Positions 10,011 through 19,395 are shown, counted from the first letter of the stretch. The stretch is 49,959 bases of DNA from Acidovorax sp. (GCA_031277855.1 JAITLO010000016.1:1-49959), one strand, 5' to 3'. Numbers and translations: made by a program. Notes: generated by a model from the letters alone, not told the origin.

Positions 10011-10394
10011 ATGTTCACCGAACTGATCGCCGCAGCCCATGCCGTGGCCAAGCCCCTGGACCTCACCAATGGCGGTCAGGCCGCCAGTGTGGGAGCTGCC
10101 TTGTTGGGCAGTGACCGCCAGATCTACACCGGCGTGTGCATCGACATGGCCTGCGGTATTGGTTTTTGTGCCGAAGCCTCGGCCATGGCCGAAATGCTCA
10201 AGCGCCATGCGACCCGCATTGAAGCGGCCGTGGCGGTGAACGCCCAGGGCCAGGTGCTCTCGCCCTGCGGGCGCTGCCGCGAAATGATGCTGCAGCTCGA
10301 CCCTGCCAACGCGGCAACGCGCGTGGCCTTGCCCGGTGGGCGCGAGCTGAGCCTCGCGCAGCTGATGCCCCACCACTGGCTGCAAGACGCCTGA
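10011..10394 (+). CDS. Cytidine deaminase-like zinc protein in the pcc operon
   Basis: A 127-residue protein of the cytidine deaminase fold. It has both zinc motifs, C53-A-E55 (in GIGFCAEASAMAEM) and P85-C-G-R-C89 (SPCGRCREMM), giving Cys53, Cys86 and Cys89 as ligands and Glu55 as proton shuttle, so it is probably active. Length and the Cys-Ala-Glu motif suit homotetrameric cytidine deaminases or blasticidin-S-deaminase-like enzymes. It starts 13 bp after pccB and lies before pccA, so it is co-transcribed with carboxylase subunits with which it has no obvious chemistry. Substrate is unknown; nucleoside salvage is the default guess. Confidence 0.85.
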   Translation: MFTELIAAAHAVAKPLDLTNGGQAASVGAALLGSDRQIYTGVCIDMACGIGFCAEASAMAEMLKRHATRIEAAVAVNAQGQVLSPCGRCREMMLQLDPANAATRVALPGGRELSLAQLMPHHWLQDA

Positions 10395-10469
10395 GACCGA
10401 ACAACGACAAACACATCATCCATCCGGGGCACATCAGGCCTGTAGGCCGGCCCCAAGGGAGCGAGAACC

Positions 10470-12518
10470 ATGTTTACCAAGATCCTGATCGCAAATCGGG
10501 GCGAGATCGCCTGCCGCGTCATCGCCACCGCCCGCAAGATGGGCATCCAGACCGTGGCCGTCTATTCGGACGCCGACAAGGACGCACGCCATGTGAAGCT
10601 GGCCGACGAGGCAGTGCACATCGGTGCTGCGCCCAGCCGCGAGTCCTATCTGGTGGCCGACCGCATCATTGCGGCCTGCAAATCCACCGGCGCCCAGGCC
10701 GTGCACCCCGGCTACGGCTTTCTGTCCGAGAACGAGGCCTTTGCCAAGCGCTGCGAGCAAGAGGGCATTGCCTTTATCGGCCCCAAGGCGCATTCGATTG
10801 CTGCCATGGGCGACAAGATCGCCTCCAAAAAGCTGGCGGGTGAGGCCAAGGTCAACACCATCCCCGGCTACAACGATGCGATCGAGAACGCCGAAAAGGC
10901 AGTGGCCATCGCCAAGGGCATTGGCTACCCCGTGATGATCAAGGCCTCAGCCGGCGGCGGCGGCAAGGGCCTGCGCGTGGCCTATAACGACAAGGAAGCG
11001 CTGGAAGGCTTTACCGCCTGCCAGAACGAGGCCCGCAACAGCTTTGGCGACGACCGCATCTTCATCGAGAAGTTTGTACAGGAGCCGCGCCACATTGAAA
11101 TCCAGATTCTGGGCGACAGCCACGGCAACGTGGTGTATCTGAACGAGCGCGAGTGCTCCATCCAGCGCCGCCACCAGAAGGTGATCGAGGAAGCGCCTTC
11201 GCCCTTCATCAGCGACGCCACCCGCAAGGCCATGGGCGAGCAGGCCGTGGCCCTGGCCAAGGCGGTGAAATACCAGTCTGCCGGCACGGTGGAATTCGTG
11301 GTGGGCAAGGACCAGGACTTTTACTTCCTGGAAATGAACACCCGCCTGCAGGTGGAGCACCCGGTGACCGAGTGCATCACCGGCCTGGACCTGGTGGAGC
11401 AGATGATCCGCGTCGCGGCCGGCGAAAAGCTGTCCTTCACCCAGGCTGATGTGAAGCGCGATGGCTGGGCCATCGAGTGCCGCATCAACGCCGAAGACCC
11501 GTTCCGCAACTTTCTGCCCTCCACGGGCCGCCTGGTGCGTTTCCAGACGCCCGAGCAAACCATGTGGCAGGCCGATACCGCCCACCTGAACGGCGTGCGT
11601 GTGGACACCGGCGTGTTCGAGGGCGGCGAGATTCCGATGTTCTACGACTCGATGATCGCCAAGCTCATCGTGCACGGCAAGGACCGCAATGACGCCATCG
11701 CCAAGATGCGCGAGGCCTTGAACGGCTTTGCCATTCGCGGCATCAGCTCCAATATTCCGTTCCAGGCAGCGCTGCTGGCCCACCCCAAGTTTGTCAGCGG
11801 GGAATTCAACACCGGCTTTATCGCCGAGCACTACAGCCACGGCTTCCAGGCCGAGGACGTGCCCCATGCCGATGCCAACTTCCTGGTGGCTTTGGCCATG
11901 TTCCGCAACCGCCGCTACCGTGCGCGCGCATCGACCATCTCCGGCCAGATGCAAGGCCACCAGGTGCAAGTGGGCCAGAGCTATACCGCCGTGGTGCTGG
12001 GCGCCGAAGGCCAGCACCAGTATGTGAATGGCGAGCTGACCGAATTTGATGCCCAGGCCCGTGTGTGCAAGGTGGTCATTGCCGGCAAGACCTATGAGTT
12101 CCGCAGCAACGCAGATCTGCGTGACCTGGTGGTGCAAGGCAGCTGCAACGGCCAGCCCTTCACCTGCCAGATCGAGCGCGGCACGCCCAAGAACCCGCTG
12201 GCCCTGCGCGTCATCCACAACGGTACCCAGGCCGATGTGATGGTGCTGTCCCCCCAGGGCGCCGCACTGCACCAGCTCATGCCCTACAAGGCACCGCCCG
12301 ATCTGTCCAAGTTCCTGCTCTCGCCCATGCCAGGCCTGCTGGTCGATGTGGCCGTGCAACAGGGGCAAAAAGTACAGGCTGGCGAGAAGCTGGCCGTGAT
12401 CGAGGCCATGAAGATGGAAAACATTCTGTTTGCAGCCCAGGATGGTGTGGTGGGCAAGATCAGCGCCAGCAAGGGTGACTCGCTGGCGGTGGACGACATC
12501 ATTCTGGAATTTGAATGA
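10470..12518 (+). CDS. pccA: Propionyl-CoA carboxylase, alpha (biotin carboxylase) subunit
   Basis: A 682-residue biotin-dependent subunit. The biotin carboxylase part (residues 1 to about 450) starts MFTKILIANRGEIACRVI and holds the ATP-grasp glycine loop KASAGGGGKGLR and EMNTRLQVEHPVTE. A BT-type linker domain follows, and the C-terminal biotinyl domain has EAMKMEN with Lys648 as the biotinylated residue, 34 residues from the end as usual. The domain order is that of PccA, not of the shorter AccC. Ribosome site AAGGGAG precedes the ATG. It ends the operon and two hairpins follow, the second a strong intrinsic terminator. Confidence 0.96.
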   Translation: MFTKILIANRGEIACRVIATARKMGIQTVAVYSDADKDARHVKLADEAVHIGAAPSRESYLVADRIIAACKSTGAQAVHPGYGFLSENEAFAKRCEQEGIAFIGPKAHSIAAMGDKIASKKLAGEAKVNTIPGYNDAIENAEKAVAIAKGIGYPVMIKASAGGGGKGLRVAYNDKEALEGFTACQNEARNSFGDDRIFIEKFVQEPRHIEIQILGDSHGNVVYLNERECSIQRRHQKVIEEAPSPFISDATRKAMGEQAVALAKAVKYQSAGTVEFVVGKDQDFYFLEMNTRLQVEHPVTECITGLDLVEQMIRVAAGEKLSFTQADVKRDGWAIECRINAEDPFRNFLPSTGRLVRFQTPEQTMWQADTAHLNGVRVDTGVFEGGEIPMFYDSMIAKLIVHGKDRNDAIAKMREALNGFAIRGISSNIPFQAALLAHPKFVSGEFNTGFIAEHYSHGFQAEDVPHADANFLVALAMFRNRRYRARASTISGQMQGHQVQVGQSYTAVVLGAEGQHQYVNGELTEFDAQARVCKVVIAGKTYEFRSNADLRDLVVQGSCNGQPFTCQIERGTPKNPLALRVIHNGTQADVMVLSPQGAALHQLMPYKAPPDLSKFLLSPMPGLLVDVAVQQGQKVQAGEKLAVIEAMKMENILFAAQDGVVGKISASKGDSLAVDDIILEFE

Positions 12519-12531
12519 TGGCGGCAGGCGG

Positions 12532-12561
12532 GGCGGTGCTGACATGGCGTTGAGCACCGCC
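12532..12561 (+). terminator. Perfect 9-bp hairpin after pccA
   Basis: GGCGGTGCT (12532-12540) pairs with AGCACCGCC (12553-12561) around a 12-nt loop, but only a weak T-run follows. It may act as a 3' stabiliser or backup terminator ahead of the stronger one at 12578. Confidence 0.45.
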
Positions 12562-12577
12562 GCGTTTGTTATCTAAG

Positions 12578-12610
12578 GCTCGTGTGGCGTTTGCCACGCG
12601 GGCTTTTCTT
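12578..12610 (+). terminator. Intrinsic terminator of the scpA-pccA operon
   Basis: An 11-bp stem, GCTCGTGTGGC (12578-12588) with GCCACGCGGGC (12593-12603) including two G-U pairs, closes a GTTT tetraloop and runs into TTTTCTT. This is a textbook rho-independent terminator 60 bp after the pccA stop codon. Confidence 0.85.
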
Positions 12611-12719
12611 CTGGCGCATGTGACAATTAGGTACAAATTCACGCGCCACAGCGCGTGTACACACCATCATTTCTCACCTCCCATCGCCTCCAGCGCACAC
12701 CTTGTGCGCTTTTTCCCTT

Positions 12720-13556
12720 ATGTATTTGAAAGCTCCCCTGGCCACCTTGTCTTCTGGCCCTTCCGCAAGGCGCAGCCCTTGGCAAAGACTGCAGCGCGGG
12801 CTGCTGGCCCTGGCCGGTGTTGTCATGCTGGGCGATGCGCTGGTATTGATGGCCCTGGGCCATTTCAATGTCGGCGTGCTGGTGCCGGCCGTGTTGGGTG
12901 TGGTCGCTCTCATGATGGCCTGGTGCTGGACTGGCTTGCAGCGCTGGCGCCATGAGCGTCGCTCGCATGCCCGCTGGTGGACCCTGGGCTGGAGCGCTTT
13001 TGTGCTGTGGGTGCTCAGTGTGCTGGTTTTCTGGAGCCAGATGCTGGGCCAGGGACTGCAGCCGGCCCAGGTGCCGGCCGTGGAAGCCATTGTGGTGCTG
13101 GGCAGCGGCACCAAGGACGGCCGGCCGCGCCCGGTGCTGGCCCGCAGGCTGGACACCGCAGCCCAGTTGGCCCGGCTACAGCCCACGGCCTTGATTGCCG
13201 TGTGCGGCGGGGTGGACTGGGGGGAGACGGAGAGCGAAGGCGCCGTGATGGCGCGCTATCTGATCGAGCATGGCATTGCGCCCGAACGCCTGGTGATCGA
13301 GGGCGAAAGCACCAGCACCGAGCTGAACCTGCAGCTCAGCCGCCCGCTGCTGCAGGCGCGCGGCGTGGAGGCCGGAGCCCCCATGGCCATGGTCAGCAGC
13401 GACTTTCATTTGATGCGCGCCATGGGCATTGCCCGCCAGCAAGGCCTGTCCGGCATGCTGCCCGTGGCCGCGCCCACGCCGCTGGCCACACGCTACAACG
13501 CCTGGCTGCGCGAATACTTTGCCGCCGGCAGCAGCTGGTTGCTGGGCGAGGTGTGA
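12720..13556 (+). CDS. YdcF/DUF218-family membrane protein
   Basis: A 278-residue protein with an N-terminal membrane part of about three helices (roughly residues 28-46, 48-71 and 87-108) and a C-terminal DUF218 domain (about 122-265). The domain has the family features AIVVLGSGTKDGRPRPVLARRLDTA, CGGVDWGETESEGAVMARYLIEHGI, LVIEGESTSTELNL and SSDFHLMRA. Family members (SanA, ElyC, YdcF) are linked to envelope barrier function or peptidoglycan precursor metabolism, though the biochemistry is poorly known. No clear ribosome site precedes the ATG; a TTG 18 bp upstream would add six residues. It stands alone after the pcc terminator. Confidence 0.85.
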   Translation: MYLKAPLATLSSGPSARRSPWQRLQRGLLALAGVVMLGDALVLMALGHFNVGVLVPAVLGVVALMMAWCWTGLQRWRHERRSHARWWTLGWSAFVLWVLSVLVFWSQMLGQGLQPAQVPAVEAIVVLGSGTKDGRPRPVLARRLDTAAQLARLQPTALIAVCGGVDWGETESEGAVMARYLIEHGIAPERLVIEGESTSTELNLQLSRPLLQARGVEAGAPMAMVSSDFHLMRAMGIARQQGLSGMLPVAAPTPLATRYNAWLREYFAAGSSWLLGEV

Positions 13557-13577
13557 GACGAGGTTGAGATAAACATG

Positions 13578-13609
13578 GCGTCTATCCCATATATACAGGC
13601 ATCAGACGC
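13578..13609. repeat. Intergenic dyad GCGTCT/AGACGC
   Basis: GCGTCT (13578-13583) and AGACGC (13604-13609) form an imperfect dyad in the 123-bp gap between the ydcF-like gene and the TPR-like gene. It resembles short dispersed intergenic elements of this bacterial group, but the resemblance is from memory only. Confidence 0.35.
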
Positions 13610-13679
13610 TATGAATTCAGCAGTTTTTCTCAGTGAAAACAACAAGGTGCGCAGTGCGGGCTGAGGGAGTCAAAAAAGA

Positions 13680-15329
13680 ATGAAGTGGGTTTGCTGTCTG
13701 GTTTTCACTTTGTCGTACTGGGCCAGCTTAGGGGCTGTCGATGCTGCGCCTTCTAAGACCAATGCTCCTGCATGGCAACAGATGCAAACGCAGTTAGATG
13801 CGCAGCAAAAGGCTGCCGATGCGCTTCAGGCCGATAACAAGGCGCTCTTGGAGCGGCTGAAGACTCAGGAGCAGGCGCTGCTGGAAACGCAGCGCAAAAG
13901 CGTGGATTGGTGGCTTAGCGCCATCGGTGTAGGTCTGGCTTGCTTCGGGCTTGTTGCTGCCATAGGAGGTGTCTGGATACCCTTCTACTTTCAGCGTTCA
14001 GAGCGCAGTCGACTGAAGGAAGCGCAAGCCGAATTTGAGCGAATGAAGCAAGAAGCAAAAGCAGCTTCGAGCAGCTTACAGCGATATGAGGATGAAGCGC
14101 AAGCCGAGCTCAGGCGCATCAAGCGAGAGGCAGAAGGTGCATTAAGCAGCCTACAGTCTCACGAGCAAGCTGGGAAGAAGCATGTAGAGAGCTTGGAAGC
14201 AGCTCAGGAAATTGCCAAAGCATTTCAATCTGGGCAAGAACGGGGGGGCATAGGCGATGCCGCCAATACAGAAATGAAGCAGGCCGTACAGGTGCTTGCC
14301 GAATCCAGCCCTGTCGACCAGTTACGTGCACAAGCCATTCAAGCCAGTCAAGTGGAGCAACCTACGGAAGAGCAAGCCCTACATGCTTACGAATTGTGGA
14401 AGGCTCTGACTATGCTTGATATCACTGATCAGAATGCCCAGTTCAATGCTGGATATTGGGCCCAAAAATTATTTGAAAAATCAAATAATGAGAAAAGGGA
14501 GCATTGGCTGGGAATATTGAGCCACCATTACGGACTTCTGCCTACTTCCCCAGGTGCAGCTTACAATTTGGGAAATGCATTAAGTGCTGAAGCCAAAAAA
14601 ATAGCTAAATCCGACTTGGTGGGTGCTCGAAGCCTATGGTCTCAGGCGAATGAAAAATATGCACAAGCATTGGCCAATAAACCCGATCACCACAAATCCA
14701 TAAACAACTGGGGCTGTTCGCTGCGCGATGAGGCAAAAGCGATCGCACAAGACAATCTAAGTGAAGCACGCAAGCTTTGGGCGCAAGCGGGTGATAAATA
14801 TGCACAGGCATTAGCGATTAAGGGAAATGAGAGCATTATTGCCAATAACTGGGGGAATATGCTGAATGAAGAAGCTTCGCAAATCGCCAATATCGATCTG
14901 ATTGAAGCTCGCAGTTTTTGGGCCAAAGCCTACGAAAAATATGCAAAAGCATTGGTCATCAAAGCAGATGACCATGAAGTCATCATTAATTGGAGCGGAA
15001 GTTATTTGCATGAAGTCCATGCATTGCGCGATGCAGGCCAATTAGAGCCAGCAGCAGAGCTATTGCAAAAAGCGTTGGCATTGCTGGAAGGCCATATCAC
15101 CCGATACCCCCAGGTAACTGCTGAGGTCGCCTACAACCATGCATGTGTCTATGGCTTGCTGGAGCACGCCAAAGATGCGGTTGCACAGTTGGAGTTGAGC
15201 CGACAGGCTGGGAAACTCCCTCAGCATTGGCCCGAAGACAAAGACCTGAACCCCATTCGCCAATCCCCCGAATACATTGCCTGGGTGCAAGCCCATTTCC
15301 CAGATCAATTACGCAAGGAAGACAAATGA
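13680..15329 (+). CDS. Membrane-anchored coiled-coil protein with TPR-like 47-residue repeats
   Basis: A 549-residue protein not recognised as a named family. Residues 1-23 look like a signal peptide (cleavage near AVDA-AP); residues about 30-72 and 108-180 are coiled coil rich in Gln, Ala and Glu; one hydrophobic helix lies at about 78-102 ([21 protein letters not shown]). The C-terminal half has three near-regular 47-residue repeats from residue 293 to 433, each built as NNWGNxLxxEA...DLxEARxxWAxAxxKYAxAL, plus a degenerate fourth, as in solenoid TPR/Sel1-type proteins. Base composition is more AT-rich than its neighbours, especially from 14400 to 15000, suggesting acquisition. Its stop overlaps the start of the VOC gene (ATGA). 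A scaffold role at the inner membrane is plausible but unproven. Confidence 0.75.
   Translation: MKWVCCLVFTLSYWASLGAVDAAPSKTNAPAWQQMQTQLDAQQKAADALQADNKALLERLKTQEQALLETQRKSVDWWLSAIGVGLACFGLVAAIGGVWIPFYFQRSERSRLKEAQAEFERMKQEAKAASSSLQRYEDEAQAELRRIKREAEGALSSLQSHEQAGKKHVESLEAAQEIAKAFQSGQERGGIGDAANTEMKQAVQVLAESSPVDQLRAQAIQASQVEQPTEEQALHAYELWKALTMLDITDQNAQFNAGYWAQKLFEKSNNEKREHWLGILSHHYGLLPTSPGAAYNLGNALSAEAKKIAKSDLVGARSLWSQANEKYAQALANKPDHHKSINNWGCSLRDEAKAIAQDNLSEARKLWAQAGDKYAQALAIKGNESIIANNWGNMLNEEASQIANIDLIEARSFWAKAYEKYAKALVIKADDHEVIINWSGSYLHEVHALRDAGQLEPAAELLQKALALLEGHITRYPQVTAEVAYNHACVYGLLEHAKDAVAQLELSRQAGKLPQHWPEDKDLNPIRQSPEYIAWVQAHFPDQLRKEDK
14556..14978 (+). repeat. Three tandem 141-bp (47-residue) coding repeats
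   Basis: Units begin at 14556, 14697 and 14838 and encode aligned 47-residue blocks. Conserved positions include Asn-Asn-Trp-Gly at the start, Glu-Ala near position 12, Glu-Ala-Arg and Trp in the middle, and Lys-Tyr-Ala-x-Ala-Leu near the end. Conservation is at protein level with diverged nucleotides, so the duplication is not recent. Confidence 0.75.
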
Positions 15330-15796
15330 CCAATAGCACCCGTCCCTTTAAAGTTCTCGGCATCCAGCAAGTCGCCATCGGCGGCACCGACAAGGCCCGC
15401 ATGAAAAAGCTGTGGGTGGATATGCTGGGCCTGACGCAGACCGGCACCTTCCAAAGCGAGCGTGAGAATGTGGACGAGGATATTCTGGCCATGGGCCAGG
15501 GCGCGATGAAGGTGGAGGTGGACATCATGCAGCCCATGGACATAGCCAAAAAGCCTGCCGTGCACGCCACGCCGTTGAACCATATTGGCCTGTGGATTGA
15601 CGATTTGCCCAAGGCCGTGGAATGGCTGACGGCCAATGGCGTGCGCTTTGCCCCGGGCGGCATACGCAAGGGGGCAGCTGGCTATGACATCACGTTTTTG
15701 CACCCCAAGAGCAATGACGAATTTCCCATTGCTGGCGAGGGCGTGCTGATCGAGCTGGTGCAGGCACCGGCCGAGGTGATTGCGGCTTTGGGCTGA
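15326..15796 (+). CDS. VOC-family protein, candidate methylmalonyl-CoA epimerase
   Basis: A 156-residue vicinal-oxygen-chelate protein with two beta-alpha-beta-beta-beta modules, starting [11 protein letters not shown] and NHIGLWIDD. The C-terminal run ITFLHPKS...[12 protein letters not shown] resembles methylmalonyl-CoA epimerase, which converts (S)- to (R)-methylmalonyl-CoA. Automatic pipelines would probably call it a lactoylglutathione lyase. The pcc/scpA operon 3 kb upstream makes (S) product and consumes (R) substrate but has no epimerase, which supports this call; the first module, however, lacks the usual metal-ligand His in the canonical place (QQVAI instead of xHIAI). A ribosome site AAGGAAG lies inside the end of the preceding gene, with ATGA overlap. 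Confidence 0.7.
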   Translation: MTNSTRPFKVLGIQQVAIGGTDKARMKKLWVDMLGLTQTGTFQSERENVDEDILAMGQGAMKVEVDIMQPMDIAKKPAVHATPLNHIGLWIDDLPKAVEWLTANGVRFAPGGIRKGAAGYDITFLHPKSNDEFPIAGEGVLIELVQAPAEVIAALG

Positions 15797-15800
15797 GCCT

Positions 15801-16094
15801 ATGCGCTGGATTGCCGCCTTCACCGATACCCCGGCCATGCTGCAGGTACGTGCCGAGCTGGCGGCGGCCCATCTCGCTTACCTGGACCGGCATGCCAGTG
15901 AAATTGTGCTGGCAGGGGGCTGCCGCCACAGTCCGGAAAGCGATTACATGGGCGGGCTTTGGGTGCTGGAGGTGGCAGACCGTGCACGGGCCGTGCAGCT
16001 GGTGGAGCAAGACCCGTATTTTTTGAGTGCTGCACGCCGCTACGAGCTGCGCACCTGGGGCAAGGCTTTTCCGGAACGGCTGGTGACTTTGTAG
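15801..16094 (+). CDS. YciI-family protein
   Basis: A 97-residue protein of the YciI-like (dimeric alpha/beta barrel) family. It shows the typical layout: an N-terminal strand MRWIAAFTD, a helix with RAELAAAHLAYLDRH ending in the conserved His, a GG turn with LAGGCR, then GGLWVLEVADRARAVQLVEQDPYF and a final strand RYELRTW. Function in the family is mostly unknown; some members act as dehalogenases or stress proteins. It follows the VOC gene by 4 bp and is probably co-transcribed. A start 21 bp upstream is possible but would overlap the VOC stop. Confidence 0.85.
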   Translation: MRWIAAFTDTPAMLQVRAELAAAHLAYLDRHASEIVLAGGCRHSPESDYMGGLWVLEVADRARAVQLVEQDPYFLSAARRYELRTWGKAFPERLVTL

Positions 16095-16208
16095 CCAAAC
16101 AACTGGCACGGGTCTGCTCTTGAAAGCAGAGCTGCCTATGTAGACTCTGCCTCGATAACAAGCCCTGATGCATTCCAGAGGCAGGACCGAAAAGCATGGA
16201 GTGCTCTC

Positions 16209-16242
16209 AAAAAAACAGCCAGCATGTGGAGTGCTGGCTGTT
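16209..16242 (-). terminator. Intrinsic terminator of the chemoreceptor gene
   Basis: AACAGCCAGCA (16214-16224) and TGCTGGCTGTT (16232-16242) form a perfect 11-bp stem with a 7-nt loop. Read on the minus strand it runs into a seven-T tract (16209-16215), a strong terminator 24 bp after the chemoreceptor stop. Confidence 0.88.
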
Positions 16243-16265
16243 GTCGCGTGGTCTAGAAGCCAAGT

Positions 16266-18014
16266 TTACAAGGCGACCCAATCATCGTCGGCATTGGCCG
16301 TGGCGGCGACTTTTGTGGCGGGCTTGGCAATGGCCGGGGCCTTGGCGACAGGTCTGGCACTGCTTTTGATGGCGGTTTTGCTGGGCAGGGCGCTGCGTTT
16401 GGCGGGGCTGGGCGCCATGGGCGCGGCAGAGGGCTGAAAGCCTGCATCCGAGTGGGCGTCCAGCTTGAACACCGAAACCACCTGTACCAGCTGCTGGGCC
16501 TGGGTGCGCAAACCTTCTGCGGCAGCGGCGCTTTCCTCCACCAGGGCCGCGTTCTGCTGGGTCACCTGGTCCATTTGCGTGATGGCATTGCCCACCTGGT
16601 CTATGCCATCGCTTTGCTCCGTGGTGGCGGAAGAGATTTCGGCCACGATGTCGCTGACGCGGTGGATGGAGCCCACGATCTCGCCCATGGTCTTGCCAGC
16701 CTGGTCCACCAAGGTCGTGCCTTGCTCCACATGTTCCACGTTGCGGTTGATCAAGGCCTTGATTTCCTTGGCCGCTTCGGCTGAACGCTGGGCCAGGGTG
16801 CGGACCTCGCCTGCCACCACGGCAAAGCCACGACCTTGTTCGCCGGCACGAGCGGCTTCCACGGCGGCATTCAGCGCCAGGATATTGGTCTGGAAAGCGA
16901 TGGAGTCGATGACGCCGATGATGTCGCCAATCTTGCGGCTGCTGTCGCTGATGCCCTGCATGGTGCTGACCACCTGGTCCACCACCTGGCGGCCTTGGCT
17001 GGCAATGGTGGCCGCGCCCTGGGCCAGCTGGTTGGCCTGCTTGGCATTGTCGGCATTGTTGCGCACGGTGCTGCTGAGCTCTTCCATGGTCGCGGCGGTT
17101 TCTTCCAGGGCGCCTGCCTGCTCTTCGGTACGCTGGCTCAAATCGGCATTGCCGCTGGCAATTTGCGTGGAGCCGGTGGCGATGTTGTCGCTGCTGGTGC
17201 GGACCTGGCTGACTACGCTTTTGAGCTGCTCCTGCATGGTCTTGAGCGCAGCAATGATGCTGCTGTTGTCCCCAGACTTGACCTGGGGGCTGTGGCTAAG
17301 GTCGCCGTCGGCGATTCTGGAGGCAATCTCCACGGCCAGGCCGGGCTCACCGCCGAGCTGGCGCATCAGGCCGCGTGAAAACACCGCGCCAATGACAATG
17401 CCAAGCACCAAGGCGAAGAGGCTGCCGCCGATCACAGCCCAGGTGACAAAGCTCGCCATCTGTGCGCTTTTTTCGGCATAGATGATGGCGTTTTGCTCTT
17501 TGACTTTGGTGGAAGCGGTGATTTGGTCATCCAGGGCCTGGGCCTGGGCCAGGAAAGGGCCAAACACCAGTTTGACCGCCTCGGACTGCTGGCCTAGCGG
17601 TGCCGCATTGACAATGGCCTTGACCTCGCTGACATGCTGTGTGTAGGTCTTCCAGTACGTATCAATCTTGGCAAAGGAGTCTTTGCCTGCATCTGTCCAG
17701 AAAAGCGGCTTGGCTTTGTCTAGGTTGGACTGGGTCAGGGCGATGTTGTCATCAATGCTTTTGACAGCGTTGGCGCGTTGCTCGGCCGAGGTGGCCAAAA
17801 TCGCGTCGCGCATGGCGCGGTTGATGTAGATAAGGTCGATATTGGCTTCCTTGGCGTAGGAGATGCCCATCAGGTCGTACTCGTGCAGATGCTGGGCACC
17901 GTCGCCGATCTTGACGATGTTGTAGGCAGCAAAAAGCCCAACCACAGCCCCTATGAGCGCCACAATCGAAAAGCCCCACAGCAACTTGGTTGACACCCGC
18001 AATCCTTGAAACAT
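16266..18014 (-). CDS. Methyl-accepting chemotaxis protein
   Basis: A 582-residue chemoreceptor. It has a short cytoplasmic start, a membrane helix at about 12-34, a periplasmic four-helix-bundle ligand domain at about 35-190, a second helix at 191-213, a HAMP domain, and a long signalling coiled coil. The hairpin tip reads [58 protein letters not shown], the conserved CheA/CheW contact region. The C-terminal tail is Ala/Pro/Lys-rich and ends DDDWVAL, loosely like the CheR-tethering pentapeptide of other receptors. Ribosome site AAAGGA precedes the ATG by 9 bp. It is a single gene next to the gluconate cluster; a ligand cannot be inferred. Confidence 0.96.
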   Translation of the reverse strand: MFQGLRVSTKLLWGFSIVALIGAVVGLFAAYNIVKIGDGAQHLHEYDLMGISYAKEANIDLIYINRAMRDAILATSAEQRANAVKSIDDNIALTQSNLDKAKPLFWTDAGKDSFAKIDTYWKTYTQHVSEVKAIVNAAPLGQQSEAVKLVFGPFLAQAQALDDQITASTKVKEQNAIIYAEKSAQMASFVTWAVIGGSLFALVLGIVIGAVFSRGLMRQLGGEPGLAVEIASRIADGDLSHSPQVKSGDNSSIIAALKTMQEQLKSVVSQVRTSSDNIATGSTQIASGNADLSQRTEEQAGALEETAATMEELSSTVRNNADNAKQANQLAQGAATIASQGRQVVDQVVSTMQGISDSSRKIGDIIGVIDSIAFQTNILALNAAVEAARAGEQGRGFAVVAGEVRTLAQRSAEAAKEIKALINRNVEHVEQGTTLVDQAGKTMGEIVGSIHRVSDIVAEISSATTEQSDGIDQVGNAITQMDQVTQQNAALVEESAAAAEGLRTQAQQLVQVVSVFKLDAHSDAGFQPSAAPMAPSPAKRSALPSKTAIKSSARPVAKAPAIAKPATKVAATANADDDWVAL

Positions 18015-18321
18015 AGAGCAGATCCTTTAAGGCAGGGCTTGCGGCCGGCAAGCAGCGAACGCATGGTCTGAAGATCTGGAGCGATGCCAAGAGCGCATCT
18101 ACTCCTCCCGGGTACCCGCTTGCCCTCTGGCCAAGAGGCGCGGATTTCTTGATGTTTCAGATTGTGTGTGGGCCTTGTTGACGCGGGAAAGCCCGTCCAG
18201 CCGGAGCACAAGGCCGGGCGGGTTCCCCATGGTCACTCAGCCTGTACAGCTGCCGACGTGAAAGAGCACAAGCTGTGCCAGCTTGTGGAGGAGGAAAAAG
18301 GAGGCGGGGGTGAGGTGCTGC
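18015..18321. other. Intergenic region between chemoreceptor and gntR
   Basis: Both flanking genes are on the minus strand. The right part contains CACAAGCTG (18267-18275) and CAGCTTGTG (18279-18287), a perfect 9-bp stem with a 3-nt loop that on the minus strand precedes CTCTTTC, a weak terminator for the repressor gene. The left part should hold the chemoreceptor promoter; no clear sigma-28 consensus was found. No gene is seen. Confidence 0.5.
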
Positions 18322-19395
18322 CTAGCTGCTTTGCCTGATGACCAACTCATAGCCCAGGTCCAGCCGGGGGCGCTCCACAGGCTTGCCTTGCATCAGCGAG
18401 AGCAGCATGCGCGCCGATTCGGCGCCAATGGCGCCGCGCGGTGTGCGCACCGTGGTCAAGGGCGGCAGCATCTGGTCGCTGCCGGGCAGGTCGTTGAAAC
18501 CTGTGATGGCCAGGCGCTCGGGCACGGGAATGTCACGGCGCAAGGCTTCCATTAACGCACCCTGGGCAATGTCGTCGTTGCAGAAGAAGAGGGCGTCCAG
18601 ATCGGGGTGGCGTTGCAAGGCCTGTTGCAGCAACTCAGCCCCCAAGGCCATGGAGGTGGGCTGGGGGCTGAGTACTTCCAGTGCAGGGTCATACAGACCT
18701 TGCTGCTCCAGCTCTGCGCGCCAGCCGGCGGCACGTTGCATGACCCGTGCATCGAGCTGGCCGGCACAAAAGCCTATGCGCTTATGTCCCCGCTCCAGCA
18801 GGTGGCGGGTGATGGCAGCACCTGCCTGGGTTTGGGAAAAACCCACACATGGTGTTGGCTGTGGTTCTGGGCCCTCGGAGCCCAGCTCCATCATGTGCAC
18901 GCAGGGAATCTTGCTCTCGGCCAGCAATTGCCGGGCTGCGGGGCTGTGGTCAAACCCGGTGAGCAGCAGGCCCGCAGGGCGCAGCGGCAAATAGGTGCGC
19001 AGCAATTGTTCTTCCTCGGCCGGGTCGTAATGGGTCACGCCAATCAGTGCGTGGTAGCCGGCCGCAAACAGCACCTGGTGAATAGACTCGATCAGCTCCA
19101 CAAACAAGGTGTTGGACAGCAGCGGCACCAGGAGCAACACCTGGCTGCTTTTTTGCGAGGCCAGGGCGCGGGCGGCGGGGTCGGGCACATAGCCCATGCG
19201 CTGGGCTGCAGCCTGGATTTTGGTGACCAGTTCCGGGTCCACACGCCGCTCTCCGCGCAGGGCGCGAGAGACCGTCATGGCACTCACCCCTACACTCTGG
19301 GCCACATCGCTGAGGGTGACACGGCCGCTGGCGCGTGGCGAACGGCTTTTGTCTGTGGAGCGAGGCGGGGAGGTGGGCGCGAGCTTGGTGGCCAA
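18322..19395 (-). CDS. gntR: LacI-family repressor of the gluconate cluster (GntR type)
   Basis: A 357-residue LacI/GalR regulator. The DNA-binding headpiece VTLSDVAQSVGVSAMTVSRALRGERRVDPELV (about residues 26-57) is followed by the hinge helix DPAARALASQKS and a periplasmic-binding-protein-like sensor domain. The start is TTG, supported by the ribosome site AGGAA six bases upstream and by lack of an earlier in-frame ATG. It diverges from gntK, and two identical GATAGCGCTAACCAA sites lie in the 196-bp gap, each with the central CpG and dyad typical of LacI-family operators. It most likely represses gntK-TRAP-edd-eda in the absence of gluconate or a phosphorylated derivative. Confidence 0.88.
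   Translation of the reverse strand: MATKLAPTSPPRSTDKSRSPRASGRVTLSDVAQSVGVSAMTVSRALRGERRVDPELVTKIQAAAQRMGYVPDPAARALASQKSSQVLLLVPLLSNTLFVELIESIHQVLFAAGYHALIGVTHYDPAEEEQLLRTYLPLRPAGLLLTGFDHSPAARQLLAESKIPCVHMMELGSEGPEPQPTPCVGFSQTQAGAAITRHLLERGHKRIGFCAGQLDARVMQRAAGWRAELEQQGLYDPALEVLSPQPTSMALGAELLQQALQRHPDLDALFFCNDDIAQGALMEALRRDIPVPERLAITGFNDLPGSDQMLPPLTTVRTPRGAIGAESARMLLSLMQGKPVERPRLDLGYELVIRQSS

Noticed and set aside
14556..14978. CRISPR-like array in the repeated region
   Set aside because: The repeats are coding, contiguous, diverged at DNA level and have no spacers.
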